From the NCBI RefSeq assembly GCF_008329985.2, contig NZ_CP038437.2:806001-870000 (forward strand): DNA of 64,000 bases, given 5' to 3'. The position numbers and the translations under genes were made by a program. Every line of letters begins with the position of its first letter. The stretch's first letter is position 1. Of this stretch, positions 9,762 through 17,110 are shown piece by piece. The stretch comes from Halomonas binhaiensis. GTDB lineage: Bacteria; Pseudomonadota; Gammaproteobacteria; Pseudomonadales; Halomonadaceae. The notes under the pieces were generated by a model that was not told the DNA's origin, made no database searches, and was given only the letters and a program-made list of their open reading frames with translations.

Positions 9762-10448
9762 ATGACGTTTTCGACTTCCCCTCTCAAACACGCCGGTCGC
9801 ATGGCGTCGGTGCTGTTGGCCATGTCGGCTTTGTTCATCTCTGCTCCTTCACTGGCGGATCACGACAAGGAAGAACAGGATGTGTTTGGTTGGGTGGAGA
9901 AAACCACCATTGAACCCTGGAATATAGAGGTCAAGGCCAAGCTCGATAGTGGCGCCCTGACATCTTCACTGGATGCGCGCAATATTGAAGAGTTCAAGAA
10001 AGGTGACGTGCCCTGGGTACGTTTCGATCTTGAGCTGACCGATGAAGAAACCGGTGAAGTGTTCGAGAAGCATCTGGAGAAGCCTGTCTATCGTGACATG
10101 GCAGTACGTGGGGCAGGTGGTCGTGATCCTCGCCTGGTGGTACTGATGAAGATTTGCATGGGCGATACCATCCATGAGGAACAGTTCAGCCTGCGGGACC
10201 GCGAGGACATGATCTATCCCGTGCTGCTGGGGCGGCGCACTATCGGTGAACTGGGGCTGCTCAATGTCAACAAGACTTTCATTACCGACCCGACCTGTGA
10301 CGAAGATTCTCAAGTGATCGAACATCATGGCGAAGGTGAGTACGGTAACGTCAAGGAGCATCTTGACGATGCCGATGAAAACCACGATGCCGATGAAGAT
10401 CACGATGCCAAGAGTGATGACGCAGAGAGCAACAGGGACGACGCGTGA
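9762..10448 (+). CDS. Secreted retropepsin-like protease (COG4067, 'ATP-dependent zinc protease' family)
   Basis: About 228 residues. A Sec signal peptide (hydrophobic run VLLAMSALFISAPSLA, probable cleavage after SLA) sends the protein to the periplasm. The mature core matches the COG4067/PF05618 family, often labelled 'ATP-dependent zinc protease' although the fold is that of pepsin-like aspartic peptidases. The candidate catalytic motif is KLDSGALTSSLDA (D-S-G-A in place of the usual D-T-G-A). The family segments RPVYRD-like (KPVYRDMAV) and YPVLLGRRTI follow. The C-terminal ~45 residues are very acidic, rich in Asp, Glu and His (DENHDADEDHDAK), and may bind metal. The ATG at 9762 has GAGGA 6 bases upstream; an ATG at 9756 abuts it. 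Substrate unknown. Confidence 0.85.
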   Translation: MTFSTSPLKHAGRMASVLLAMSALFISAPSLADHDKEEQDVFGWVEKTTIEPWNIEVKAKLDSGALTSSLDARNIEEFKKGDVPWVRFDLELTDEETGEVFEKHLEKPVYRDMAVRGAGGRDPRLVVLMKICMGDTIHEEQFSLRDREDMIYPVLLGRRTIGELGLLNVNKTFITDPTCDEDSQVIEHHGEGEYGNVKEHLDDADENHDADEDHDAKSDDAESNRDDA

Positions 10449-10455
10449 ACTTATC

Positions 10456-10484
10456 GGGCGCTGATTCTTCAGCGCCCCTTTTCT
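10456..10484 (+). terminator. Rho-independent terminator
   Basis: A 9-bp stem (GGGCGCTGA, 10456-10464, with TCAGCGCCC, 10469-10477) and TTCT loop are followed by CTTTTCTGTCTT. It ends the protease transcript just before the converging rsmE gene. Confidence 0.8.
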
Positions 10485-10487
10485 GTC

Positions 10488-11201
10488 TTAAAACAGCCGG
10501 GCAAGCAGAGCCGTGACTGCTGTCTCGACTCTCAGGATGCGCTCGCCGAGGTGAATGCCCTCGCAGCCGGCTTCCAGCATTTTTTCTACCTCCCAGTCGA
10601 TGAACCCCCCTTCGGGGCCAATCAACAACACCGCTTCGTCGTCGATGCCTCTCGGACAGGCCACGGGCATTCCTGGATGAGCGAGCAAGCCTCGACGCCC
10701 CTTGAGCAACTCTGGCAGGTCATCCTCGACGAATGGCCGAAAGCCTTTGGCTGTCTCGACAGTCGGCATCATGGTGTCCCTGGCTTGCTCCAGGCCCAGT
10801 ACCAGGTGTTGGTGAATCTTGGCAGGGTCGAGCTCAGGTGACTGCCAGTAGCTTTTTTCCACTCGTCGGCTATGCAGGAGCGTGAGTCGTTTGACCCCAA
10901 GGGATGTGGCATGTTCTATGCTTCTAGCCAGCATCCGCGGCCTGGGCAGTGCCAGAACGAGATGAACCGGCAGTGGTGCCGGAGGCGCCTGGTCCAGTGC
11001 CGATATATCGAAGCAAGCCTCTTCATCTGTCAGCGACAGCAGTTCTCCGCGCCCCAGGAGTCCGTTCTCGATTCCTAGTGTCATGATGTCGCCGCATTTT
11101 GCGCGATGGACCTGACGAAGGTGGGTCAACCGACGAGGGTCTCTGACACGAGCCCTGGTCGAGGTCACAATGTCATCTTGGGCGAGCAAAATCAGGTTCA
11201 T
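10488..11201 (-). CDS. rsmE: 16S rRNA m3U1498 methyltransferase
   Basis: 237 residues, SPOUT-class enzyme that methylates N3 of U1498 in helix 44 of 16S rRNA. The N-terminal PUA-like domain has RRLTHLRQVHRAKCGD. The C-terminal trefoil-knot AdoMet site is seen as VLLIGPEGGFIDWEVE and GERILRVETAVTALLARL, both diagnostic. Length is normal for the family. It converges on the protease gene with a terminator between, and its start is divergent from phaR with about 160 bases between. Confidence 0.95.
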   Translation of the reverse strand: MNLILLAQDDIVTSTRARVRDPRRLTHLRQVHRAKCGDIMTLGIENGLLGRGELLSLTDEEACFDISALDQAPPAPLPVHLVLALPRPRMLARSIEHATSLGVKRLTLLHSRRVEKSYWQSPELDPAKIHQHLVLGLEQARDTMMPTVETAKGFRPFVEDDLPELLKGRRGLLAHPGMPVACPRGIDDEAVLLIGPEGGFIDWEVEKMLEAGCEGIHLGERILRVETAVTALLARLF

Positions 11202-11363
11202 AGGGCCTCATCGTTGAAGATGGTTGAGACAGTATTGCCCGCGTTGATCGAGAAGATCGCAACGAGTTCGTGCCGGATTATCTTGCAAGGTGCGTATCGC
11301 AATGCAAAATGGAGGCTCATGGGAGCTTTCGACAACTCCTCACCGACTTTCAGGAGCAGCGCC

Positions 11364-11834
11364 GTGCGTGTAATTCGCAAGTATGCCAATCGTCGGCTCT
11401 ATGATACCGAACAGAGCCGTTACGTAACTCTCGAAGATCTGCGCAGTCTGATTCTCGAAGAGGTTCCCTTCCGTGTTGAAGATGCCAAGAGTGGTGAGGA
11501 CCTGACACGAACCATCCTGCTGTCGATCATCATCGAGCAGGAACAGGCTGACGGTGAAGCCGAGGTGTTTTCCAATGATCTGCTGGAACAGCTGATTCGA
11601 GTTTACGCCATGTCTCAGCCCCTGCCTCTGGCGCGTTACCTGGAGCAAGGTACGCGGTTGATGCTGGAGCAGCAGAAACGCATGCAGGACCAGTGGCAGC
11701 AAGCCATGCGTCATTCGCCGATGGAACTGATGCGAGAGCTGGCGGAAGAGAACATGCGCTTCTGGCAGCAGACCATCAGTCAAGCCAATCCGATGTCTGG
11801 TTCTTCCAGCAAGGATGATGAAGACAAGAAGTGA
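11364..11834 (+). CDS. phaR: Polyhydroxyalkanoate synthesis regulator PhaR
   Basis: 156 residues from a GTG at 11364. It has CAGGAG 7 bases upstream and yields the family-typical start MRVIRKYANRRLYDTEQSR; the open frame upstream to 11106 is not conserved-looking. The N-terminal ~60 residues are the PHB/PHA accumulation regulator DNA-binding domain (KYANRRLYDT), followed by a PHB_acc region (LLEQLIRVYAMSQPLPLARYLEQG) and a Gln/Met-rich helical C-terminus. Family members bind both DNA and PHA granules and de-repress phasin genes when polymer accumulates. No phaC, phaP or phaB gene is in the window. An ATG at 11319 is an alternative start. Confidence 0.88.
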   Translation: MRVIRKYANRRLYDTEQSRYVTLEDLRSLILEEVPFRVEDAKSGEDLTRTILLSIIIEQEQADGEAEVFSNDLLEQLIRVYAMSQPLPLARYLEQGTRLMLEQQKRMQDQWQQAMRHSPMELMRELAEENMRFWQQTISQANPMSGSSSKDDEDKK

Positions 11835-12052
11835 GTCTTGCTGGCAAGTGGTGCGCAGGGTCTCAGGGCTTGTCCAAGGCTGTCAGGTGACGCTGAACTT
11901 GGCCCTGGACCTGACGACGGAGGCGCATTGCAGCAGCGATCAAACCCCAAGTCACTTTCCTGATGCAGGTACCCTGCTCAGGCGTCTGAGCGGCGCCGGG
12001 TGATTTCTGCCATAATGCCGCCTCGTTTGTTACTCGAAAGGTAGTTGAGCGG

Positions 12053-13336
12053 ATGAAGGTCTTGATCATTGGCGGCGGTGGCCGCGAACACGCCCTGGCC
12101 TGGAAGGTCGCCCAATCGCCCCTGGCCAACGAGGTATTTGTTGCTCCTGGCAATGCCGGTACCGCCAGCGAGGCTAGTCTGACCAATGTCGATATTGATG
12201 TGCTTGACCTCGATGGGCTGGTGGACTTTGCTCGAAGTGAAGCTATCGACCTGACCATCGTCGGGCCGGAGGCACCACTTGTGGCGGGCGTCGTCGACCG
12301 TTTCCGCAACGCTGGGTTGGATATCTTTGGCCCGACACAGGGTGCAGCTCAACTGGAAGGTTCCAAGGCCTTCACCAAGGACTTCCTTGCGCGCCATGCC
12401 ATTCCCACGGCCGAGTACCAGACCTTTACTGCAGTGGAGCCGGCATTGGCCTATGTGGCAGAGAAGGGCGCTCCCATCGTGATCAAGGCTGATGGCCTGG
12501 CGGCTGGCAAAGGTGTCATCGTGGCAGAGACCCGCGAAGATGCTGAAGCGGCTGTTCGCGACATGCTGGAAGCCAACGCATTCGGCGATGCCGGTGCACG
12601 GGTGGTGATCGAGGAGTTCCTGGAAGGCGAGGAAGCCAGCTTCATCGTCATGGTCGATGGTGAGCACATCGTGCCGATGGCGACCAGTCAGGATCACAAG
12701 CGTGTTGGCGAGGGAGACACAGGGCCCAACACGGGCGGCATGGGAGCCTATTCTCCCGCGCCAGTGGTCACCAGTGATGTCTATCAGCGCATCATGGACG
12801 AAGTCATCGAACCTACCGTGCGCGGCATGGCTTCCGAGGGGCATCCCTATACAGGTTTCCTTTATGCGGGGCTGATGATCACCCCGGATGGTCAGCCGAA
12901 GGTCATTGAGTACAACTGCCGTTTTGGTGACCCTGAAACCCAGCCGATCATGCTGCGCCTGGAGAGTGACCTGGCGGAACTGTGCCAGGCAGGAGCTCGC
13001 GGCCAGTTGGCCGGGCGTGATTGCCACTGGAGCTCGCAGCCGGCAATTGGCGTAGTGATGGCGGCACAAGGTTATCCCGGAAGCTATCGTAAAGGCGATG
13101 CCATCCACGGCATTGAGGCTGCTGAAGCACTTGGCTGTAAAGTGTTCCATGCCGGCACCATGTACCAGAATGGACAATTGGTGACATCTGGCGGGCGTGT
13201 GCTTTGCGTTACTGCGCTGGGCGATGATGTGGCGAAAGCCCGAGAGCTTGCATATCGTGGTGTGGAGGCCATTTCTTTCGAAGGTGCTTTCTGTCGGGGC
13301 GATATTGCCCATCGTGCCATGTCACGGAAGAACTGA
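12053..13336 (+). CDS. purD: Phosphoribosylamine-glycine ligase
   Basis: 427 residues, GAR synthetase, second step of de novo purine synthesis (phosphoribosylamine + glycine + ATP). The N-domain begins MKVLIIGGGGREHALAWK; TIVGPEAPL follows; the ATP-grasp core shows VIKADGLAAGKGVIVA, GPNTGGMGAYSP and VIEYNCRFGDPETQ with the metal-binding Glu/Asn. The C-terminal domain has ALGCKVFHAGT and SGGRVLCVTALG. Length and motifs are standard. purH is often adjacent in gammaproteobacteria but is not upstream here; phaR precedes it by about 220 bases. Confidence 0.97.
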   Translation: MKVLIIGGGGREHALAWKVAQSPLANEVFVAPGNAGTASEASLTNVDIDVLDLDGLVDFARSEAIDLTIVGPEAPLVAGVVDRFRNAGLDIFGPTQGAAQLEGSKAFTKDFLARHAIPTAEYQTFTAVEPALAYVAEKGAPIVIKADGLAAGKGVIVAETREDAEAAVRDMLEANAFGDAGARVVIEEFLEGEEASFIVMVDGEHIVPMATSQDHKRVGEGDTGPNTGGMGAYSPAPVVTSDVYQRIMDEVIEPTVRGMASEGHPYTGFLYAGLMITPDGQPKVIEYNCRFGDPETQPIMLRLESDLAELCQAGARGQLAGRDCHWSSQPAIGVVMAAQGYPGSYRKGDAIHGIEAAEALGCKVFHAGTMYQNGQLVTSGGRVLCVTALGDDVAKARELAYRGVEAISFEGAFCRGDIAHRAMSRKN

Positions 13337-13362
13337 GCACTGCACTGTCAGGCGCCAGCCCT

Positions 13363-13390
13363 GGCCAGCCCGAGGGTGCTTGGGCTGGCC
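13363..13390. terminator. Hairpin after purD
   Basis: GGCCAGCCC (13363-13371) pairs perfectly with GGGCTGGCC (13382-13390) around a 10-base loop. There is no T tract, so partial termination or transcript processing between purD and the thioesterase gene is more likely than a full stop. Confidence 0.45.
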
Positions 13391-13418
13391 CAACAACAAT
13401 AAGCACCAAGGAGCGAGC

Positions 13419-13853
13419 ATGGAGCGAGTAAAGCTCGATTTCCCTGAGGCCGCCATCGTTTACCGTCATCCCATGACGGTGCGTATCACGGACATGAATT
13501 ATGGCGCCCATCTGGGACATGATATGGTGATCTCATTGATGCATGAGGCCCGAGTGGCTGCTCTTGCTCATTGCGGGCTGGATGAGCGGGACCTGGGAGG
13601 ATACCCCTGTGTTGCAGCAGATCTGGCAGTACAGTACCAAGCAGAGGCCCATTGGCCCGATGCGTTGACCGTGGATATCGCCATCCCGGAACCTGGTCGC
13701 AAGGCGCTGGCTGTTTTCCACCGTATTCGCCGCGACAGCGACGAGCGAGTGGTGGCGACGGCACGAGTCAACCTGGTGCTGGTTGAGGCTGAGGCCCGCC
13801 GTGCCGTTGCAGTACCGGATGCGGTGCGCGAGGCCTTGGCGAGGGCACGCTGA
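13419..13853 (+). CDS. Hotdog-fold acyl-CoA thioesterase
   Basis: 144 residues from an ATG with AAGGAG 5-6 bases upstream; the open frame before it is inside purD and non-coding. Residues 17-60 (HPMTVRITDMNYGAHLGHDMVIS, then HEARVAALAHCG) match the 4HBT thioesterase fold, with the central hotdog helix after the Asp/Asn-bearing N-MNYGAHLGHD segment that usually carries the catalytic acid. It is predicted to hydrolyse an acyl-CoA; the natural substrate cannot be read from sequence. The stop overlaps the prkB start (TGATG), so the two are translated together. Confidence 0.85.
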   Translation: MERVKLDFPEAAIVYRHPMTVRITDMNYGAHLGHDMVISLMHEARVAALAHCGLDERDLGGYPCVAADLAVQYQAEAHWPDALTVDIAIPEPGRKALAVFHRIRRDSDERVVATARVNLVLVEAEARRAVAVPDAVREALARAR

Positions 13854-14725
13854 TGTCACGCGAGTACCCTGTCATTGCGGTGACCGGTTCATCCGGAGCC
13901 GGAACCACTACCGTCAAGCGCACTTTTGAACGCATGTTTGCCCGTGAGGACGTGCATGCGGCTTTTGTCGATGGCGATGCCTTTCACCGCTATACGCGTC
14001 AGGAACTGGCGCGCATTTTTCGCGAAGAACCCGAGCGCAAGGACGAGCTGTCCCACTTTGCGGTAGAGGCCAACCTGCTCGACCGTCTCAGTAACCTGTT
14101 CCAGGAATATGGCGATAGCGGCACAGGCACCTATCGTCACTATATTCATGCCGAAGACAAGAAGATGATCGAGGCTGGCTACCAGGTCGGGACCTTTACT
14201 GAGTGGCAGCCGTTGCCGAGTGGCACCGATCTGCTGTTCTATGAAGGCCTGCATGGTGGCTTGGTAAGCAGTGATATCGATATTGCTCGACATGTGGATC
14301 TGCTGGTCGGGGTGGCGCCGACCATGAACCTGGAGTGGATCCAGAAAATCGATCGTGACATGCATGCCCGGGGCTATACCCACGAGGCCGTGGTCGACAC
14401 CATACTGGGGCGCATGGACGACTATGTGCGCTACATCCTGCCGCAGTTTTCCCGCGCGCATATCAATTTCCAGCGGGTGCCTACGGTGGATACCTCCAAC
14501 CCTTTCGAGGTTCAGGACATTCCCACTGATGCTGAATCCTTCGTCGTGATTCGCTTTCGTGATCCATCGACAGTGGACTTTCCTTATCTGCTGGCCATGA
14601 TCCACGATGCCTTCATGAGTCGTCCCCATACCCTGGTGGTACCTGGGGCTCGCCTGCCACTGGCCATGGAGTTGATCCTTGGCCCACTGGTGCAGCACCT
14701 ATTGGCCCAACGTCGATTTCGTTAG
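13853..14725 (+). CDS. prkB: Phosphoribulokinase family protein
   Basis: 290 residues. The N-terminal P-loop GSSGAGTTTV (residues 12-21) and downstream blocks VDGDAFHRYTR, GTYRHYIHAEDK, FYEGLHGG and VDLLVGVAPTMNLEWIQKI are those of the proteobacterial phosphoribulokinase/uridine kinase family, and the length matches E. coli PrkB. Classical members phosphorylate ribulose 5-phosphate; PrkB of heterotrophs has no proven Calvin-cycle role, and there is no RuBisCO in this window. It is translationally coupled to the hotdog thioesterase and followed by a strong hairpin, so the pair forms a short unit. The true substrate in this organism is open. Confidence 0.88.
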   Translation: MSREYPVIAVTGSSGAGTTTVKRTFERMFAREDVHAAFVDGDAFHRYTRQELARIFREEPERKDELSHFAVEANLLDRLSNLFQEYGDSGTGTYRHYIHAEDKKMIEAGYQVGTFTEWQPLPSGTDLLFYEGLHGGLVSSDIDIARHVDLLVGVAPTMNLEWIQKIDRDMHARGYTHEAVVDTILGRMDDYVRYILPQFSRAHINFQRVPTVDTSNPFEVQDIPTDAESFVVIRFRDPSTVDFPYLLAMIHDAFMSRPHTLVVPGARLPLAMELILGPLVQHLLAQRRFR

Positions 14726-14758
14726 TTTTCAGGCTGAACACAAAGCACAAAGAAAGCA

Positions 14759-14790
14759 CAAGGCGGCGAGCCATTTGGCTCGCCGCCTTG
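14759..14790. terminator. Strong 14-bp hairpin terminator after prkB
   Basis: CAAGGCGGCGAGCC (14759-14772) pairs perfectly with 14777-14790 around an ATTT loop. The T-rich stretch is short, but stem strength and position 34 bases after prkB support termination. Confidence 0.65.
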
Positions 14791-14823
14791 TCATCTGGAT
14801 CATGGCCAGCCGTATTGAATGGC

Positions 14824-14940
14824 TCAGGTCTTGCTGAAGCGCTGGGCCATGGGTTGAGCAGTAATGCCATGCAGTACCACGGATACCATCACCGTCAGTG
14901 CCACGCTGACAAGGATCTCATTGCTGCCGGGGAGAATGCA
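14824..14940 (-). pseudogene. C-terminal remnant of a cation/proton antiporter
   Basis: Reading the minus strand from 14940, the frame is open for 38 codons to a TGA at 14826-14824. It encodes PGSNEILVSVALTVMV then SVVLHGITAQPMAQRF and SKT. The VxSVVLHGxTAxP pattern is the last membrane helix of NhaP/CPA1-type Na+/H+ antiporters. A TGA sits immediately upstream in frame (14943-14941), no start codon or ribosome site is present, and the remaining ~370 codons expected upstream are absent; the HIT gene begins at 15042. This is therefore a decayed 3' fragment rather than a gene. It occupies most of the 316-base gap between prkB and the HIT gene. Confidence 0.6.
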
Positions 14941-15041
14941 TCATGTCGGGGTGAGGGCTACTGACAGCGAAGCAGTGTCCGGGTAATCTCGTCAGGGATT
15001 CTCTTTTTCTTTGCCGCTGTTGCGTGCTTCTGGAGTCTGAC

Positions 15042-15383
15042 ATGGATTGCCTTTTCTGCAAGATCATCAATCGCGAGATTCCCGCGGACATCGTCTATGA
15101 AGACGATCAGGTGTTGGCCTTCAATGATATAGATCCGAAGGCTCCGACCCACATGCTGGTCATTCCCAAGAAGCATATCCCCACCCTCAACGATATCACC
15201 GAGGAAGACCTGGCACTGGTGGGGCGCCTGCCCATGACGGCTTCCAGACTGGCCAAGGAACAAGGCTTTGCCGAAGATGGTTTTCGAGTCGTGATGAATT
15301 GCAATGAAGATGGTGGTCAGACGGTCTATCATATTCATATGCACGTGATGGGCGGTCGTCGCTTCACTTGGCCGGCTGGCTAG
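15042..15383 (+). CDS. HIT family nucleotide hydrolase, HinT-like
   Basis: 113 residues starting MDCLFCKIINREIPADIVYE, with CTGGAG 6 bases upstream of the ATG at 15042. The histidine triad HIHMHVMGG (His97, His99, His101) is near the C-terminus, and C3/C6 at the N-terminus are as in HinT-type proteins. Such enzymes cleave nucleoside phosphoramidates such as AMP-lysine; the physiological role in bacteria is poorly defined. No partner gene is evident: a hairpin separates it from coq7. Confidence 0.93.
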   Translation: MDCLFCKIINREIPADIVYEDDQVLAFNDIDPKAPTHMLVIPKKHIPTLNDITEEDLALVGRLPMTASRLAKEQGFAEDGFRVVMNCNEDGGQTVYHIHMHVMGGRRFTWPAG

Positions 15384-15445
15384 CCGGCGCTCGACGGAGT
15401 TTCTTCCGGCATCATCAAGCGCTCGACGCTTCCCGTGCATTCATC

Positions 15446-15470
15446 GGCGCCGCCTATCATGGGCGGCGCC
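15446..15470. terminator. 9-bp GC hairpin after the HIT gene
   Basis: GGCGCCGCC (15446-15454) pairs with GGCGGCGCC (15462-15470) around a 7-base loop, followed by TCTCATTG. The core (GCCGCC - loop with ATCAT/ATGAT - GGGCGGC) resembles the hairpin at 9725-9743. Confidence 0.5.
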
Positions 15471-15596
15471 TCTCATTGCGTTGTACCATCGTATCGAGAG
15501 CGAGCGCGCATGAGCGGCCAGGCAAATCTCTGCCGTGGTTTTCTGATGCATGAACCAGTAGCTAGAATAGGCGCAGTCATTGCCAAGGAGTCAGTC

Positions 15597-16241
15597 ATGC
15601 CCCGTATCCTCAGCCGTATCGATCAGGCGATCCATCAATTCGACAATGTGCTGCGTACCTTGGTGCCTGGCGCTGCAGTGGCCTCGCGTCCGACTCCTGC
15701 AGGAAAAGAGATAGAGGACGGAGAAATGAGTGCCGAAGAGCGTCACCACGCCGCAGGGCTGATGCGCATCAATCATACCGGTGAGGTCTGCGCTCAGGCG
15801 TTGTATCAGGGGCAAGGGCTGACCGCTAAGCTGCCGGAAGTGCGTGGCCAGATGGAAGAGGCTGCGCAGGAGGAGATCGATCACCTGGCCTGGTGTGAAG
15901 AGCGCCTGGGAGAACTGGGATCGCGCTCCAGTGTACTCAATCCGCTGTTCTACACGGCATCCTTTGGCATGGGTGCATTGGCCGGAGCAGTGGGAGACCG
16001 TGTCAGTCTGGGGTTTGTCGCGGCGACCGAGGAACAGGTTGGCAAGCATCTGGACAAGCACCTGGAAAGCCTGCCTGCCGGGGATCGGCGTTCCCGTGCT
16101 GTACTGGCACAGATGGCCATCGATGAGGCGCATCACGCACAGCAGGCCCTGGAGGCGGGTGGTGCTCGTTTTCCTGGCCCCGTCAAGGCTGGCATGACAC
16201 TGATGTCTAAGGTGATGACCAAGAGCGTTTATCGTATCTAG
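15597..16241 (+). CDS. coq7: Demethoxyubiquinone hydroxylase, Coq7 type
   Basis: 214 residues. Carries out the C6 hydroxylation of 2-polyprenyl-3-methyl-6-methoxy-1,4-benzoquinol in ubiquinone synthesis, replacing the flavin enzyme UbiF of enterics. The start at 15597 has AAGGAG 6 bases upstream; an open frame extends back to 15435 without a site. The di-iron ligands are visible as Glu63 ([13 protein letters not shown]), E93-x-x-H96 (QEEIDHLAW), a later Glu in [12 protein letters not shown] and ExxH in [13 protein letters not shown] hydrophobic stretch [12 protein letters not shown] between them is the likely membrane-association region. The stop codon begins a heptanucleotide repeat array. 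Confidence 0.94.
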   Translation: MPRILSRIDQAIHQFDNVLRTLVPGAAVASRPTPAGKEIEDGEMSAEERHHAAGLMRINHTGEVCAQALYQGQGLTAKLPEVRGQMEEAAQEEIDHLAWCEERLGELGSRSSVLNPLFYTASFGMGALAGAVGDRVSLGFVAATEEQVGKHLDKHLESLPAGDRRSRAVLAQMAIDEAHHAQQALEAGGARFPGPVKAGMTLMSKVMTKSVYRI

Positions 16242-16354
16242 CTACGAGCTACGAGCTACGAGCTACGAGCTACGAGCTACGAGCTACGAGCTACGAGCAA
16301 TGAGCCGCGAGCTACGAGCAACGAGCAACGAGCAACGAGCTACGAGCTACGAGC
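16241..16354. repeat. Tandem array of a 7-base unit (GAGCTAC) after coq7
   Basis: About 16 head-to-tail copies of GCTACGA and near variants (CAACGAG, GCAATGA, GCCGCGA) fill this stretch and begin in the last base of the coq7 TAG stop codon. The same unit recurs at 62248-62320. Units 7-12 carry substitutions, so the array is not freshly expanded. Confidence 0.95.
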
Positions 16355-16461
16355 CAGCGGGCATGCATGGCTTGAGCTGAACTCCGAAGCTGGCTTCGGT
16401 ATCTGCCAACATCTAGCTGTGCTGAATCGCGCGTAGCCCGCGACTCGGAGCTCGCTGCTTT

Positions 16462-16499
16462 TGTTGTCTCAGCTTTCGACTGTTGTCTCAGCTTTCGAC
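16462..16499. repeat. 19-bp perfect tandem duplication at the 3' end of the OsmC gene
   Basis: TGTTGTCTCAGCTTTCGAC occurs at 16462-16480 and again at 16481-16499. The second copy contains the stop codon of the minus-strand OsmC gene and its last three codons. Confidence 0.95.
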
Positions 16500-16907
16500 G
16501 ATAGTGTACGAGTGAGTGACGTCGACACCACCCTTGGCGAGCATGATGGAAGCACTGCAGTACTTGTCAGCCGACAGCTCCACTGCGCGTTTAACTTGGC
16601 TCTCCTTGAGCCCCTTGCCGGTCACGGTGAAGTGCACGTGGATCTTGGTGAACACGGCTGGTACTGCATCGGCGCGTTCTGCTTCGATGCTGGCCACGCA
16701 ATCTTCCACTGGAGCACGGGACTTTTCCAGAATGTCCAGTACGTCGAAGGAGGTGCAGGCTCCCAGGCCCATCAGCAGCATTTCCATTGGGCGCGGGCCT
16801 GTGTTACGGCCACCATGGTCGGGTGGGCCATCAATGACCACGCTGTGTCCGCTACCGGACTCGGCCAGGAACTGACGGCCATCGGTCCACTTCACACTGA
16901 CGTTCAT
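16488..16907 (-). CDS. OsmC family peroxiredoxin-like protein
   Basis: 139 residues. OsmC-fold protein with the two conserved redox cysteines, one in LLMGLGACTSFDVLDILE and one in SADKYCSASIML. OsmC/Ohr proteins reduce organic hydroperoxides; the YhfA-type subgroup, to which the sequence looks closest (N-terminus MNVSVKWTDGRQFLAES), is less well characterised and I do not assign a substrate. Stand-alone by position: the 246 bases downstream hold repeats and the 187 bases upstream have no gene. The terminal codons lie inside a 19-bp tandem duplication. Confidence 0.9.
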   Translation of the reverse strand: MNVSVKWTDGRQFLAESGSGHSVVIDGPPDHGGRNTGPRPMEMLLMGLGACTSFDVLDILEKSRAPVEDCVASIEAERADAVPAVFTKIHVHFTVTGKGLKESQVKRAVELSADKYCSASIMLAKGGVDVTHSYTIVES

Positions 16908-17054
16908 CGCTGTATTCCTTTTTCTTCAACCGGTGATGACGGTTTCTTCCACATAGGGTGACAGGGCTCTTTGCGAGCCAATTAATGACCAGAAGGCGAG
17001 CAGCATAACAGCTGCGGCCTCATGTCTCAGCTAGTGCACAGTCCTTTCGGCTGA

Positions 17055-17110
17055 CGCATAGCTCAACTGGCACGTAGCTCAATTGGCACGTAGCTCAATT
17101 GGTACGTAGC
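17055..17110. repeat. 16-bp tandem repeat across the murU stop codon
   Basis: Three consecutive units of CGTAGCTCAATTGG(C/T)A with a more divergent first copy (17055-17072), then 17073-17088, 17089-17104 and a broken fourth. The murU TGA (17095-17097, minus strand) and its last codons fall inside the third unit. Each unit starts with CGTAGCTC, the reverse complement of the GAGCTACG core of the heptamer arrays. Confidence 0.9.

Noticed and set aside
11978..13312. 444-codon open frame antisense to purD
   Set aside because: Shadow of purD; residues are rich in His, Cys and Arg as expected from reversed codons.
13853..14725. Calvin-cycle kinase
   Set aside because: No RuBisCO or other cycle-specific gene in the window; the protein matches the heterotroph PrkB type.
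16241..16354. CRISPR array
   Set aside because: Units are 7 bases, head to tail, without spacers or cas genes.
17055..17110. tRNA gene
   Set aside because: Only a D-arm-like 12-mer repeats; no acceptor stem, anticodon or T arm.
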